A stretch of DNA of 64,000 nt from the NCBI GenBank assembly GCA_017792405.1, contig CP051231.1, forward strand, positions 2,922,062 through 2,986,061, written 5' to 3'. The position numbers and the translations under genes are program-made. Below are positions 52,970 to 62,922 of this stretch, one piece after another. Below the pieces are notes generated by a model. That model saw only the letters and a list, made by a program, of their open reading frames with translations. It was not told the origin of the DNA and did no database searches. The first letter of the stretch is position 1, and every line of letters begins with the position of its first letter. The stretch comes from Oceanicola sp. GTDB lineage: Bacteria > Pseudomonadota > Alphaproteobacteria > Rhodobacterales > Rhodobacteraceae.

Positions 52970-53086
52970 GGCCAGATACCCCCACATTTCCCGCGCTAAT
53001 CACGCTGCCGTAACGGCAAGCAGGTGGCGACTCATGCTACCCTTGCGTGCATTGACCCCTCGCCATTTCTCCCCGGGAGCACGACC

Positions 53087-53887
53087 ATGAACCCGATTGA
53101 CGCCTTCTCGCAGACCCTCAAGATCAACCCCAATGCCGCCAAGCTCATCTCGGCCGGACTCGGCGTGATGGCCGCAGCGGCCATTCTCATCAGTTGGGGC
53201 AGCAACCTCGAAGACCTCCGGCTTGCCGCCACCTATGTGCTGGCCTTCGCCTGCGTCGTCACGCTGCTGGCCTTCATCGCCCGCAACAACCGGATGACCA
53301 CAGTGCTCTCGTGGATCCTCGTTGCGGGCTTCGGCATGTTCGTGCTGGGGCTGGTGGGCTCGGTCTTCCGGGTGCCGCCCTCGCTGCCGCCCACGCCCTG
53401 CTACCTGCGCATCCTTTTCGAGCTGCCGGAGACCTGCATCGAGAGCCTGCGCAACACCGACAATGACCTGCGCATCGGCAGTGCCGCACCGGTGCTCGCC
53501 CCCATCGAAGGCCCGGAAAGGCTGTGGCACGCGCAGGAGGGCGTGACACCGGTGGCCACCGATCACGCGGGCCACGTGTTCTTGCAGTTCTCCACTCCGA
53601 TCGACCGTGGCACGGCAACCGGCCTCGCATCGGCCCTCCTCGGCCTCGACTGGAACGTGCAGGGCGCGGACAAGGGCGGCGAGTTGGTCGACAAGGGGCC
53701 CGCCACCAACGAGGTGCGTTACTTCAAGGCCGTTGACCGGCAGGCCGCCATTGAGTTGGCACAAACCATCCACGGGCTGCACCCCGACACTCCGATCTAC
53801 GTGCGCGATTTCACCCGGCTCGGCGCCTTCGTGAAAGACGGCACGCTGGAGGTCTGGCTGTCGCAGCCGCTCGACCCGGCGGCCTGA
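53087..53887 (+). CDS. Membrane protein of unknown function
   Basis: 266 residues from 53087 (GGGAGC upstream). Three hydrophobic segments in the first 100 residues (LISAGLGVMAAAAILISW, VLAFACVVTLLAFIA, SWILVAGFGMFVLGLVGSVF) and then a soluble domain with paired cysteines (PTPCYLRILFELPETCIESLRN) and a strand-rich end. I do not recognise a family. The 160-residue C-terminal part could face the periplasm, with the two cysteines able to form a disulfide. It is convergent with the small DUF1127-like gene. Confidence 0.72.
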   Translation: MNPIDAFSQTLKINPNAAKLISAGLGVMAAAAILISWGSNLEDLRLAATYVLAFACVVTLLAFIARNNRMTTVLSWILVAGFGMFVLGLVGSVFRVPPSLPPTPCYLRILFELPETCIESLRNTDNDLRIGSAAPVLAPIEGPERLWHAQEGVTPVATDHAGHVFLQFSTPIDRGTATGLASALLGLDWNVQGADKGGELVDKGPATNEVRYFKAVDRQAAIELAQTIHGLHPDTPIYVRDFTRLGAFVKDGTLEVWLSQPLDPAA

Positions 53888-53928
53888 GCGGCACCCCGCC
53901 CCGCGCATGGCGGGACGGGGCCTTGGCT

Positions 53929-54126
53929 TCAGAGGAAGGTCACCCTGTCGGGTGCCGGATATGGGGGCGCCTCTGGTGGCAACAGCCCCAGATCGCGCCT
54001 CAGATAGTCCGGCACCTCGGCGGCATCTGCGCTTGGCAGATTTGGCTTGCCGCGCCAGAGGCTCAGGTTCAGGCGGCTCCAGGCCTGCACCGGCCCGGTC
54101 AGAAATGTTGCAAAACTCAAAGTCAT
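53929..54126 (-). CDS. DUF1127-like small protein
   Basis: 65 residues, start at 54126 with AGGAG upstream (spacing about 10 nt). The C-terminal core LPSADAAEVPDYLRRDLGL recalls the DUF1127 end (LRDIGL) found in many small alphaproteobacterial stress or RNA-turnover-linked proteins. It is longer than usual for the family, with a proline-rich tail. An intrinsic terminator and a 14-codon ORF lie upstream on the same strand, so transcription into the gene may be attenuated. Confidence 0.62.
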   Translation of the reverse strand: MTLSFATFLTGPVQAWSRLNLSLWRGKPNLPSADAAEVPDYLRRDLGLLPPEAPPYPAPDRVTFL

Positions 54127-54205
54127 TGCGTTGCTCTCCTTTGGTCAGGAAAGCCGCTCACCGAGACCGACAGATGACATGAACGAAAGATGGGCGCGCA
54201 TGAAA

Positions 54206-54229
54206 AAGGCCGCGTCGGAAAGCGGCCTT
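54206..54229 (-). terminator. Intrinsic terminator upstream of the DUF1127-like gene
   Basis: Stem AAGGCCGC / GCGGCCTT (8 bp, perfect) with an 8-nt loop. Read on the minus strand it is followed by a TTTTTC run, so it can stop transcripts from the short-ORF region before they reach the gene at 54126. Confidence 0.72.
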
Positions 54230-54260
54230 CGGGTCATGCGATGATGCACTGAACGAGCCG

Positions 54261-54305
54261 CTAGAAGGGGGCTACCCCTGCGAGATATGCGGATCGGTTC
54301 ATCAT
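54261..54305 (-). CDS. Fourteen-codon candidate leader ORF
   Basis: ATG-ATG start at 54305 with AAGGAG placed 7 nt upstream; the product is [14 protein letters not shown], followed by TAG. It precedes the terminator at 54206-54229 by 31 nt, and the DUF1127-like gene follows. The strong ribosome binding site and terminator together suggest a translated leader that controls attenuation, or the 5' part of a small RNA. No homology is claimed, and translation is unproven. Confidence 0.4.
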   Translation of the reverse strand: MMNRSAYLAGVAPF

Positions 54306-54475
54306 CGGTCGCTCCTTGGTCCGATAGGATTCGGTGCGCGCTTGGTAGCGGGCCGGGTGAGTCGAAGCAATATGCGCGGCGCATGTATTTGCCACCCGTG
54401 GCACCTTTCCGCCCGATTGCCCTTTGCCGCCGCCTCCCCTATCTGTGCCGCAACACCAGTTTCGCGGAGGATTCC

Positions 54476-56131
<1,656 letters not shown>

Positions 56132-56134
56132 TCC

Positions 56135-56416
56135 TTGCGCTTCACGGCGTCTCTGAAGCGTAAGATCGGCGGCGGCATCGCCCTCACCGGCCTTGGTGGG
56201 TTGTTCCTCACGGGCAGCACGTTCGACCTGTTTGGCAAGCCGATCGATCCGCGGGAACCGGCGATCTACCTGTTCTTCGGTTGTATTCTTCTCGGAGTTT
56301 TTGGCGCGGCGTTCACCAGCCTGTCCGTTCGGTCGTCCCTCATTGCCACATTCTGCGTCGGTCTTGTCTTCGGTGGAGTCTTTCTGCTCGGGAAGCTCTC
56401 CCGCGGAGAGTTTTGA
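56135..56416 (+). CDS. Small membrane protein, TTG start
   Basis: 93 residues from a TTG at 56135, 3 nt after the ettA stop, with GAGGTGA upstream. Three hydrophobic stretches are visible (IGGGIALTGLGGLFLTG, AIYLFFGCILLGVFGAAF, SLIATFCVGLVFGGVFLLG). Function unknown. Being in the ettA transcript, it could be expressed with EttA, but the gene is also near the RAYT block, so the assignment as a real gene is moderately confident. Confidence 0.62.
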   Translation: MRFTASLKRKIGGGIALTGLGGLFLTGSTFDLFGKPIDPREPAIYLFFGCILLGVFGAAFTSLSVRSSLIATFCVGLVFGGVFLLGKLSRGEF

Positions 56417-56522
56417 AGGATCGGACGACGATCATTCTGGATAGCCCCTGCTCCACGAGCGTGCAAGTTTTCAGGTGCCGTATCGTCGACGCGACCCGTT
56501 GCGAGTTGGGACAAGCCTCGGC

Positions 56523-57083
56523 CTACGCCGCCTCTCCGAGATTTCCGTTTAAGAACGCCGCGCTCCAGTCTGGTTGAACCCGCCCCAAACGCACCTCCCG
56601 GTGGATCGACGACGCCTCCCAATCCGTCGCCCTCTGCACCAGCCCATGCTTCACCGGGTCCGCCCAGCAATAGCGCACCTGCGCCTCCACTTCCGCCTCG
56701 TCCCCGCAGTGATGCTCCCGGAAACGCTTCTGCCACAAGCCGGCCTCGCGCTTCCGGAACAGTCCTCGCTGCGCCTCGGCGTCCGCCACCGGCCAGGGCG
56801 GCACCAGCCCGGCCCTGCGGGCATCCCGCGAGAACCGGGCTTTGATACTCCCCCACCATTGCGAATAGTTCGGGTCGTCTTCGGGGAAGCGCAGCACCGC
56901 GTGGAGGTGATCGGGCAGGACGACGAAGGCGAGGATGTCAAAGGGGCGGTGGCTCTTTACGTGGGCGACGGCGGCGCGGAGCACGTCGAGCCCGTCGATC
57001 AGCAGGGTGGAGCCGCGCTCGGCGAGGCAGACAGTGAAGAACACGGGGGCGTCCGGATTGCGGGGGCGGATGTAGGCAGGCAT
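56523..57083 (-). CDS. REP-associated tyrosine transposase (RAYT)
   Basis: 186 residues from 57083 (MPAYIRPRNPDAPVFFTVCLAERGSTL). HUH-type motif in VVLPDHLHAVLRFPEDDPNYS gives the HxH metal site and the catalytic Tyr in SIKARFSRDARRAG region; GLWQKRFREHHCGDEAEVEAQ and CWADPVKHGLV are typical of IS200-like RAYT proteins. These enzymes act on REP palindromes. No convincing REP array was seen next to the gene, so it may work on dispersed elements or be a relic. Confidence 0.88.
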   Translation of the reverse strand: MPAYIRPRNPDAPVFFTVCLAERGSTLLIDGLDVLRAAVAHVKSHRPFDILAFVVLPDHLHAVLRFPEDDPNYSQWWGSIKARFSRDARRAGLVPPWPVADAEAQRGLFRKREAGLWQKRFREHHCGDEAEVEAQVRYCWADPVKHGLVQRATDWEASSIHREVRLGRVQPDWSAAFLNGNLGEAA

Positions 57084-57190
57084 GCCAACAGACTGCCGCA
57101 TGCCGGTTAACGCCCGGTTACCTGCCCGCCGGAACCACCCCAGCCCCACCCGCGTTCTCCTCTCAACCAGCGACAACCCGGAGAACCGCC

Positions 57191-57268
57191 ATGAAAGGCA
57201 TCCTTGCCTGGGCGATCGGCATCCCGATCCCCATCATCATTATCCTGTATCTGATCGACGTGTTTTGA
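57191..57268 (+). CDS. Small single-helix membrane protein
   Basis: 25 codons, start at 57191 with GGAGA 6 nt upstream. The product begins MKGILAWAIGIPIP and is almost entirely hydrophobic, ending in IDVF: one transmembrane helix. It stands alone between the RAYT gene (minus) and the cupin gene (minus). Similar short membrane proteins occur in Rhodobacterales, but function is unknown. Confidence 0.6.
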   Translation: MKGILAWAIGIPIPIIIILYLIDVF

Positions 57269-57305
57269 GCGCCTCGGCGGGGCGGCCCCGTGCCGCCCTG
57301 CCCGC

Positions 57306-57647
57306 CTACAGCCGGATCACGTAGTCCTTCCGGGTGGTCTCGATCACCTCCCATGTGCCGTTGAAGCCCGGACGCAAAACAAAGCTGTCGCCCGGGCCGA
57401 CCTCCACCGCCGCGCCGCCCTCTTCGGTGATGACTGACCGGCCCGAGAGGATTCGGCAGTACTCCCATTCATCGTAGGAAATGCGCCACTTGCCCGGCGT
57501 CGCCTCCCAAACCCCGGCATAGAGCCCGTCGCGCTCCTCGATGTTCCACGTGCGGAACCGGGGCGCGCCGGAAATCACGCGGTCGGGCGCCGGCGCATCC
57601 TCTTCGGGGGCGATGCCATCGGTGGTGATCGGAACCAGCAAATCCAT
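57306..57647 (-). CDS. Cupin-domain protein, DUF861/EutQ-like
   Basis: 113 residues: a beta-barrel with WNIEERDGLYAGVWEATPGKWRISYDEWEYCRILSGRSVIT and VGPGDSFVLRPGFNGTWEVIETTRKDYVI, typical of the DUF861 cupins. The family's usual metal histidines are replaced (EYCRILSG in place of ExxHxxxG), so metal binding is uncertain. Possible role: sugar- or ethanolamine-related enzyme or a binding protein; not decided by sequence. Confidence 0.87.
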   Translation of the reverse strand: MDLLVPITTDGIAPEEDAPAPDRVISGAPRFRTWNIEERDGLYAGVWEATPGKWRISYDEWEYCRILSGRSVITEEGGAAVEVGPGDSFVLRPGFNGTWEVIETTRKDYVIRL

Positions 57648-57866
57648 TGGTCTCTCCCTGCTGCACGGCCCGAGTCTAGCGCCTCGCGGCCCGCACTCCC
57701 AGCCCGGCGATCACGGCGAATTTTCTTGAGTTCTCACGGGTCTGCGGCTACACGCACTCCCGCTACCTTCTACTCGACCCACTGTCTCCCTTACCGGCCA
57801 GTCTCGATCTAGACGCTCTGGCCAGGCCGCCGCAACACCGTGGGCGGCACCCATTGGAGAAGACAG

Positions 57867-58073
57867 ATGCCCAACGGCACCGTGAAATGGTTCAACCCCA
57901 CCAAAGGCTTCGGCTTTATCGCGCCCGACGAGGGCGGCAAAGACGTGTTCGTGCACATCTCCGCTGTCGAGCGTGCTGGCCTGACCGGCCTGAAAGACGA
58001 TCAGAAGGTTTCGTTCGACCTCGAATCCGGCCGTGACGGCCGCCAGAGCGCGACCAACCTGACCCTGATCTGA
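57867..58073 (+). CDS. Cold-shock domain protein CspA family
   Basis: 68 residues from 57867. RNP1 KGFGFIAPDEGG and RNP2 DVFVHIS are intact: MPNGTVKWFNPTKGFGFI then DVFVHISAVERAG. This is a single-stranded nucleic-acid-binding RNA chaperone. A long 5' region (57648-57866, about 219 nt) precedes it and may be a structured, temperature-responsive leader, as in other cspA genes; an intrinsic terminator follows. Confidence 0.95.
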   Translation: MPNGTVKWFNPTKGFGFIAPDEGGKDVFVHISAVERAGLTGLKDDQKVSFDLESGRDGRQSATNLTLI

Positions 58074-58098
58074 GCCGCCGGCCAGATGACAAATCCGG

Positions 58099-58129
58099 AA
58101 GGGCGCCCCCGTGGCGCCCTTTTTTCTTT
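58099..58129 (+). terminator. Intrinsic terminator of cspA
   Basis: AAGGGCGCC-CCCGT-GGCGCCCTT followed by TTTTCTTT: a 9-bp perfect stem with a 5-nt loop and a clear U-tract, 25 nt after the stop. Confidence 0.92.
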
Positions 58130-58191
58130 GGTCACCGTGCCCGCGCTGCTAAGCTCCGTGCATTCATTTTGGAAGCACAAGGAATTGCACA

Positions 58192-58647
58192 ATGACCACC
58201 CAAGGAGGGTTCTCGATCGCCGTTTCGGGCGATGGCATCATGTTCGGCATGTTCATCACCGATGGCATGGCCCGGTGGGGCGATGAGGTGACGATGTATG
58301 ACCACTCCGCCGCCGTTCAGGGCTTCCGGCAGGCGGAGGCCAAGCTGGGTGAGAGCGGATTTGGCGACAAAGGCTCGCAGGAGCTGGCCAAGAAGATCCG
58401 CGCCCACGACGCCAACCCGCCCAAGATCGACATCAAGGTGCATTTCGCCAAGTTCGGCGAGACCGAGATTTGCATCATTGCCGGCAACGGCCAGACGCGG
58501 GTGGTGAAACTCGACAAGTCGAAGCAGGATTGGCAGACGCTGGAGCACGCGCTCGAAGAGTGCTTCAAAGCGGTCGACGAGATCCGCGGCAAGAAGCCGG
58601 CACGGCCCCGGTTCATCCAGCGCCCGAAGGCTCCGGCAGTCTCGTAA
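58192..58647 (+). CDS. Hypothetical protein of unknown family
   Basis: 151 residues, no signal peptide or membrane segment. The first half includes GDGIMFGMFITDGMARWGDEVTMYDHSAAVQGFRQAE, the second KVHFAKFGETEICIIAGNGQTRVVKLDKSKQDWQTLEHALEECFKAVDEIRG. It looks like a small mixed alpha/beta soluble protein with a basic C-terminus (KKPARPRFIQRPKAP). I do not recognise a family. It follows cspA and its terminator and converges on the dodecin gene with a 3-nt gap. Confidence 0.72.
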   Translation: MTTQGGFSIAVSGDGIMFGMFITDGMARWGDEVTMYDHSAAVQGFRQAEAKLGESGFGDKGSQELAKKIRAHDANPPKIDIKVHFAKFGETEICIIAGNGQTRVVKLDKSKQDWQTLEHALEECFKAVDEIRGKKPARPRFIQRPKAPAVS

Positions 58648-58650
58648 CGG

Positions 58651-58854
58651 TCAGTCGTCGAGCACGAAGGTCACCATCAGGCCGACCCGGTACTCCGAGA
58701 TCTTGCCGCCGTCGACGGTGACTTTCATGTCCTTCACCCATGCGCCCTGAACGTTCTTCAGGGTCTCGGCTGCGCGGGCGATGCCCTTTTCGGTGGCGTC
58801 GTCGAAGGAGGTGGGGGACGACGAAATGATCTCGGTGACACGTGCGACAGACAT
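58651..58854 (-). CDS. Dodecin, flavin-binding protein
   Basis: 67 residues from 58854: MSVARVTEIISSSPTSFDDA followed by IARAAETLKNVQGAWVKDMKVTVDGGKISEYRVGLMVTFVL. This is the dodecin sequence, with the flavin-stacking tryptophan in GAWVKD. Dodecamers store or buffer flavins (riboflavin, lumichrome or FMN). It is 41 nt downstream of the SRAP gene. Confidence 0.95.
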   Translation of the reverse strand: MSVARVTEIISSSPTSFDDATEKGIARAAETLKNVQGAWVKDMKVTVDGGKISEYRVGLMVTFVLDD

Positions 58855-58895
58855 GGCTCTCTCCCTTTGTTGCAAGGGATAGGACCTAGCCCGGA

Positions 58896-59507
58896 TCAGC
58901 CAGCGGACCAGTCGACCCCTTCGGCATGGGCGACCTCCAGCCGACCATCGGGCCAGGGATGGCAGAGGGCCTGAGCCTCGGAAGTGTTGCCGCCGCACCA
59001 GAGCGGCCACTCGTGGGGCGCAAGGATTACCCCCATGCGGTGATGGATCGGCGCCACATCGCCATTGGGCGCGCAGGTGACGGTGGCGACCTGCGCCAGT
59101 TCCGCCCCGTTCGGCGCCGTCCAGAGATCCCAGATCGCGGCAAAGCCCAGCAGGCTGCCGTCTTTCGGGGCAATCCGCCACGGCTGCTTGCGGCGGGCCT
59201 GCCCTGTCCATTCATACCAGCCGTCGCAGGGCACAACGCCGCGCCGGGTGTTCTCGAAGGCGGACTTGGCGAAGACCGTCTCCGAGCGGGCGTTAACAAT
59301 CGTTTCCATCACCGGGCGACCGCGCGCGTTAACCCGGCCCACCGGGATCATCCCCCAGCGCATCATCCGCAGCGCCGCGCCATCCCAGACCACCACCTGC
59401 TGCCCCGGTGCGATGTTGGCCCTCGGCACCTGCCCTTCCGGCCAGTCAGCGCCGAAGGCCTCGGCCACCTCGGCCCCCGGACGGGTCAGAAAGAGCCGCC
59501 CCGGCAT
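58896..59507 (-). CDS. SRAP/YedK (HMCES-like) protein lacking Cys2
   Basis: 203 residues: NARSETVFAKSAFENTRRGVVPCDGWYEW and IHHRMGVIL show the SRAP core with Asn, Glu and His of the active site. The usual start is MCGR, where Cys2 becomes the N-terminal nucleophile that crosslinks abasic sites. Here the start is MPGRLFLTRP, so the nucleophile is absent, and no in-frame upstream Met-Cys exists. The protein may bind DNA ends without crosslinking. It begins 5 nt after the ABC ATPase stop. Confidence 0.9.
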   Translation of the reverse strand: MPGRLFLTRPGAEVAEAFGADWPEGQVPRANIAPGQQVVVWDGAALRMMRWGMIPVGRVNARGRPVMETIVNARSETVFAKSAFENTRRGVVPCDGWYEWTGQARRKQPWRIAPKDGSLLGFAAIWDLWTAPNGAELAQVATVTCAPNGDVAPIHHRMGVILAPHEWPLWCGGNTSEAQALCHPWPDGRLEVAHAEGVDWSAG

Positions 59508-59512
59508 CGGCC

Positions 59513-61342
59513 TCAGTCCAGCGGTTTCAGAACGTAATGCCCAGGTGCTACTTCATCGTAAACGGAGGGTGCAGGCTCATGCCCGACCGGGAAGACCGGC
59601 GAGGGGATGGGCTTGAAGTTGAGGTCCCGCTCGCTCTTGCGCTGGCGCGGATCGGCGACCGGCACGGCCTTCATCAGGTCGCGGGTGTAGGGGTGCTGCG
59701 GGTCTTCGAAGATCGCCGCACGCGGGCCGATCTCGACGATCCGGCCCAGATACATCACGCCCACCTGATGGCTCACCCGCTCGACCACGGCCATATCGTG
59801 GCTGATGAACAGCAGCGAGATGCCAAGCTCGGCCTGAAGCTCAATCAGCAGGTTCAGCACCTGCGCCTGAATGCTCACATCGAGGGCCGAAACTGCCTCG
59901 TCCGCGATGATGAGCTTGGGGTTGAGCGCGAGGGCGCGGGCGATGGCGACGCGCTGGCGCTGACCGCCCGACATCTCATGCGGATAGCGGCGCAGGAAGC
60001 TGCGGGGCAGTTCCACCCGGTCGAAGAGCGCGGCCACACGGTCCTGCACCTCGGAGCCCTTGGCGAGGTTGTAGTTGAGGATCGGCTCGGCGACCTGATC
60101 CATCAGCCGCATCTGCGGGTTGAGCGAGGCGAAGGGGTCCTGAAAGACCATCTGCATATCGGCCCGCGCCCGGCGCAGCTCGCGCGGGTTCATCGCGAGC
60201 ACGTCCTTGCCGCCAAGGGTCACAGAGCCCGATTGCGGCTCCACCAGCCGCAGGATCGACCGCCCGCAGGTGGACTTGCCGCAGCCGGATTCACCAACGA
60301 GCGAGAGGGTCTCAGAGGTCTTGAGGCTGAAGGACACATCCTCCACTGCATGCACATTGGCCTGCGTGCGGCGCAGCAGCCCGCCCTTGACCGGGAAGCG
60401 GGTGGTGAGGTGCTGCACATCGAGCAGAACCTTGCGCTCGGAGGCGGGCACGACCGGGTGCGCCTCGATCTCGCGGCCCATGATCTTGAGCGGCTCCGGC
60501 TCGCTCTTGCCCTCCATTTCGCCCAGTTTCGGCACAGCCGAGAGCAGGGCTTGCGTGTAGGGGTGCTGGGGTGCCTCGAAGATCTGCTCGACCGGTCCTT
60601 CCTCGACCTTGTTTCCCTTGAGCATGACAACCACGCGATCCGCCACCTGCGCAACCACGGCCATGTCGTGGGTAATGAAAAGCACGGCGGTGCCGGTCTC
60701 GCGCTTGAGGCGGTCGATCAGCGCGAGGATCTCGGCCTGAATGGTCACATCGAGCGCCGTGGTGGGCTCATCGGCGATGAGCAGGCGGGGCTTGCAGGCC
60801 AGCGCCATGGCGATCACCACGCGCTGGCGCATGCCGCCGGAAAGCTCGTGCGGATACTGCTTGAGCCGCCGCTCCGGCTCGGGGATGCGCACGCGCTTCA
60901 GCAGCTCCAGCGCCTCGGCGGCGGCGGCCTTCTTGCTGAGGTTCTTGTGAACCCGCAGCCCCTCGGAGAGTTGCCGCTCGATGGTGAACACCGGGTTCAG
61001 CGCGCTCATCGGCTCCTGAAAGATCATCGCGATCTCGTTGCCGCGAATATCGCGCATCAGCTTGTTCTCGGCCTCGGAGACATCGAGCGCCTTGCCGTTC
61101 TCGCAGCGGAACTTGAGCGCCCCATTGGCGATGCGCCCGCCGCCGAACTCCACCAGCCGCATCAGCGACAGCGAGGAGATCGACTTGCCCGAGCCGCTCT
61201 CCCCCACGACACAAAGGGTCTCGCCGGGATCGATGTGGAAGGACACGTCTTCCACCCCCACAACGAGACCGTCGTTGGTGTCGAACTCCACGCGCAGGTG
61301 GCTGATATCCACCAGTGGCTGCTTTTCGGTTTCGTCGAGCAT
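59513..61342 (-). CDS. Peptide/nickel-type ABC transporter, fused double ATPase
   Basis: 609 residues from 61342. Two complete oligopeptide-type ATPase domains: Walker [16 protein letters not shown] and [15 protein letters not shown], signatures [16 protein letters not shown] and [16 protein letters not shown], Walker [13 protein letters not shown] and [12 protein letters not shown]. It resembles GsiA or Dpp/Opp fused ATPases that bind two permeases and a periplasmic protein. None of these partners is encoded here, so it may serve permeases elsewhere. It is the first gene in its run, upstream of SRAP, and divergent from the allantoinase gene. Confidence 0.95.
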   Translation of the reverse strand: MLDETEKQPLVDISHLRVEFDTNDGLVVGVEDVSFHIDPGETLCVVGESGSGKSISSLSLMRLVEFGGGRIANGALKFRCENGKALDVSEAENKLMRDIRGNEIAMIFQEPMSALNPVFTIERQLSEGLRVHKNLSKKAAAAEALELLKRVRIPEPERRLKQYPHELSGGMRQRVVIAMALACKPRLLIADEPTTALDVTIQAEILALIDRLKRETGTAVLFITHDMAVVAQVADRVVVMLKGNKVEEGPVEQIFEAPQHPYTQALLSAVPKLGEMEGKSEPEPLKIMGREIEAHPVVPASERKVLLDVQHLTTRFPVKGGLLRRTQANVHAVEDVSFSLKTSETLSLVGESGCGKSTCGRSILRLVEPQSGSVTLGGKDVLAMNPRELRRARADMQMVFQDPFASLNPQMRLMDQVAEPILNYNLAKGSEVQDRVAALFDRVELPRSFLRRYPHEMSGGQRQRVAIARALALNPKLIIADEAVSALDVSIQAQVLNLLIELQAELGISLLFISHDMAVVERVSHQVGVMYLGRIVEIGPRAAIFEDPQHPYTRDLMKAVPVADPRQRKSERDLNFKPIPSPVFPVGHEPAPSVYDEVAPGHYVLKPLD

Positions 61343-61500
61343 GATCTGTCCCCTGTTTGGGTCAACTCTATGCCATGACGCGCAATTCTCAATGCCCCGC
61401 GCATCCGCCGTGGCGGCAGGTGCTTGCCATTCCCCGGGCAGGGGTAAAAACTTGGGCGGAGAGGCCGCGCGATTGGGCCGGAAAAGGATTGGAGAGCCAG

Positions 61501-62922
61501 ATGGACCGTTACGACCGCGACATGCGAGGCTATGGCCCCCGCCCGCCCAACGCAGCATGGCCGAACGGCGCCAAGGTCGCGGTGCAGTTCGTGCTGAACT
61601 ACGAGGAAGGCGGTGAGAACAATATCCTGCATGGCGATGAGGCCTCGGAGGCCTTTCTGAGCGACGTGATCGGCGCGGTACCCTGGCCGAACCAGCGGCA
61701 TTGGAACATCGAATCGATGTATGAATACGGCGCCCGCGCGGGCTTCTGGCGGCTGCACCGGCTGTTCACTGCGATGAAGATTCCGCTCACCGTTTACGGC
61801 GTTGCCACTGCGCTGGCCCGCTCGCCCGATCAGGTTGCGGCGATGCGCGAGGCTCGGTGGGAGATTGCCAGCCACGGCTACAAGTGGATTGATTACAAAG
61901 ACTTCTACGAAGCCGAGGAGAAGGAGCACCTTGAGAAGGCGATTGCTTTGCACCGCGAGGTGGTGGGCGCGAGGCCGCGCGGGCTCTATGTTGGGCGCTG
62001 CTCAGAAAACACTGTGCAGATCGCAACCGAATTGGGCGGTTTTGCCTATTTGTCAGACAGTTACGCCGACGACCTGCCCTACTGGGTGCATATCTCCGGC
62101 AAGGACCAACTGATCATCCCCTACACGCTCGAAGCCAATGACATGCGCTTCACCACAGCCTCGGGCTTTGGCGATGGCGAGCAGTTCGAGCGCTACCTGA
62201 AAGACACCTTCGACGTGCTCTATGCCGAGGGCGCGGCGGGGGCACCGAAGATGATGAACATCGGCCTGCACTGCCGCCTCGCGGGCCGCCCCGGACGCCT
62301 GATGGCGCTGAAACGTTTCATCGACCACGCGATGGCCAAGGAGGGCGTGTGGTTTGCCCGCCGGATCGACATTGCCCGGCACTGGACGATGACCCACCCA
62401 CCCAAGAAGATGTCGGCCCGCCCGAGCCAGATGGACCTGACAACTTTCACCAACCGCTTCGGCTCGATCTTCGAGCATTCTCAATGGGTTGCCGAACGCG
62501 CCCACAAGCTTGAACTCGGCCCGGCGCATGACACGCCGGAGGGCATTCACAACGCAATGGCCCGGGTCTTCCGCCGCGCCAGCGAGGACGAGCGGCTCGG
62601 CGTTCTGCGTGCGCACCCCGACCTCGGGGATGCGATCACCAAGGCCGACCGGCTGACCGAGCATTCCAACGCCGAACAGCAGGGCGCAGGCCTGACCGCG
62701 CTGACCGACGAAGAACGCCGCGAGTTGACCGACCTCAACGAGCGCTACGTGGCGAAAAACGGCTTTCCGTTCATCATCGCGGTGAAGGACCACGACAAGG
62801 CAGGCATCATCCGCAAATTCCATGAACGAATGAATAACAGCAAGGGCGAGGAGATGGCCGAGGCCTGCTACCAGGTCGAGCGGATCGCCCTGCACCGGCT
62901 CTACGGGATGGATTGGACGTGA
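61501..62922 (+). CDS. PuuE allantoinase fused to OHCU decarboxylase
   Basis: 473 residues from 61501 (GGAGAG upstream). Residues 1-300 form a polysaccharide-deacetylase-like PuuE allantoinase (YDRDMRGYGPRPPNAAWPNGAKVAVQFVLNYEEGGENNILHGD, NIESMYEYGARAGFWR), a metal-independent cyclic amidase. From about residue 310 follows a 2-oxo-4-hydroxy-4-carboxy-5-ureidoimidazoline decarboxylase with AHPDLGD and NERYVAKNGFPFIIAVKDHDK. The single protein thus gives two steps of urate breakdown to allantoate. It overlaps the next gene by 4 nt. Confidence 0.92.
   Translation: MDRYDRDMRGYGPRPPNAAWPNGAKVAVQFVLNYEEGGENNILHGDEASEAFLSDVIGAVPWPNQRHWNIESMYEYGARAGFWRLHRLFTAMKIPLTVYGVATALARSPDQVAAMREARWEIASHGYKWIDYKDFYEAEEKEHLEKAIALHREVVGARPRGLYVGRCSENTVQIATELGGFAYLSDSYADDLPYWVHISGKDQLIIPYTLEANDMRFTTASGFGDGEQFERYLKDTFDVLYAEGAAGAPKMMNIGLHCRLAGRPGRLMALKRFIDHAMAKEGVWFARRIDIARHWTMTHPPKKMSARPSQMDLTTFTNRFGSIFEHSQWVAERAHKLELGPAHDTPEGIHNAMARVFRRASEDERLGVLRAHPDLGDAITKADRLTEHSNAEQQGAGLTALTDEERRELTDLNERYVAKNGFPFIIAVKDHDKAGIIRKFHERMNNSKGEEMAEACYQVERIALHRLYGMDWT

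Noticed and set aside
59408..61378. Plus-strand frame of 656 aa opposite the ABC double ATPase
   Set aside because: It is antisense to two intact ATPase domains and has no start signal.
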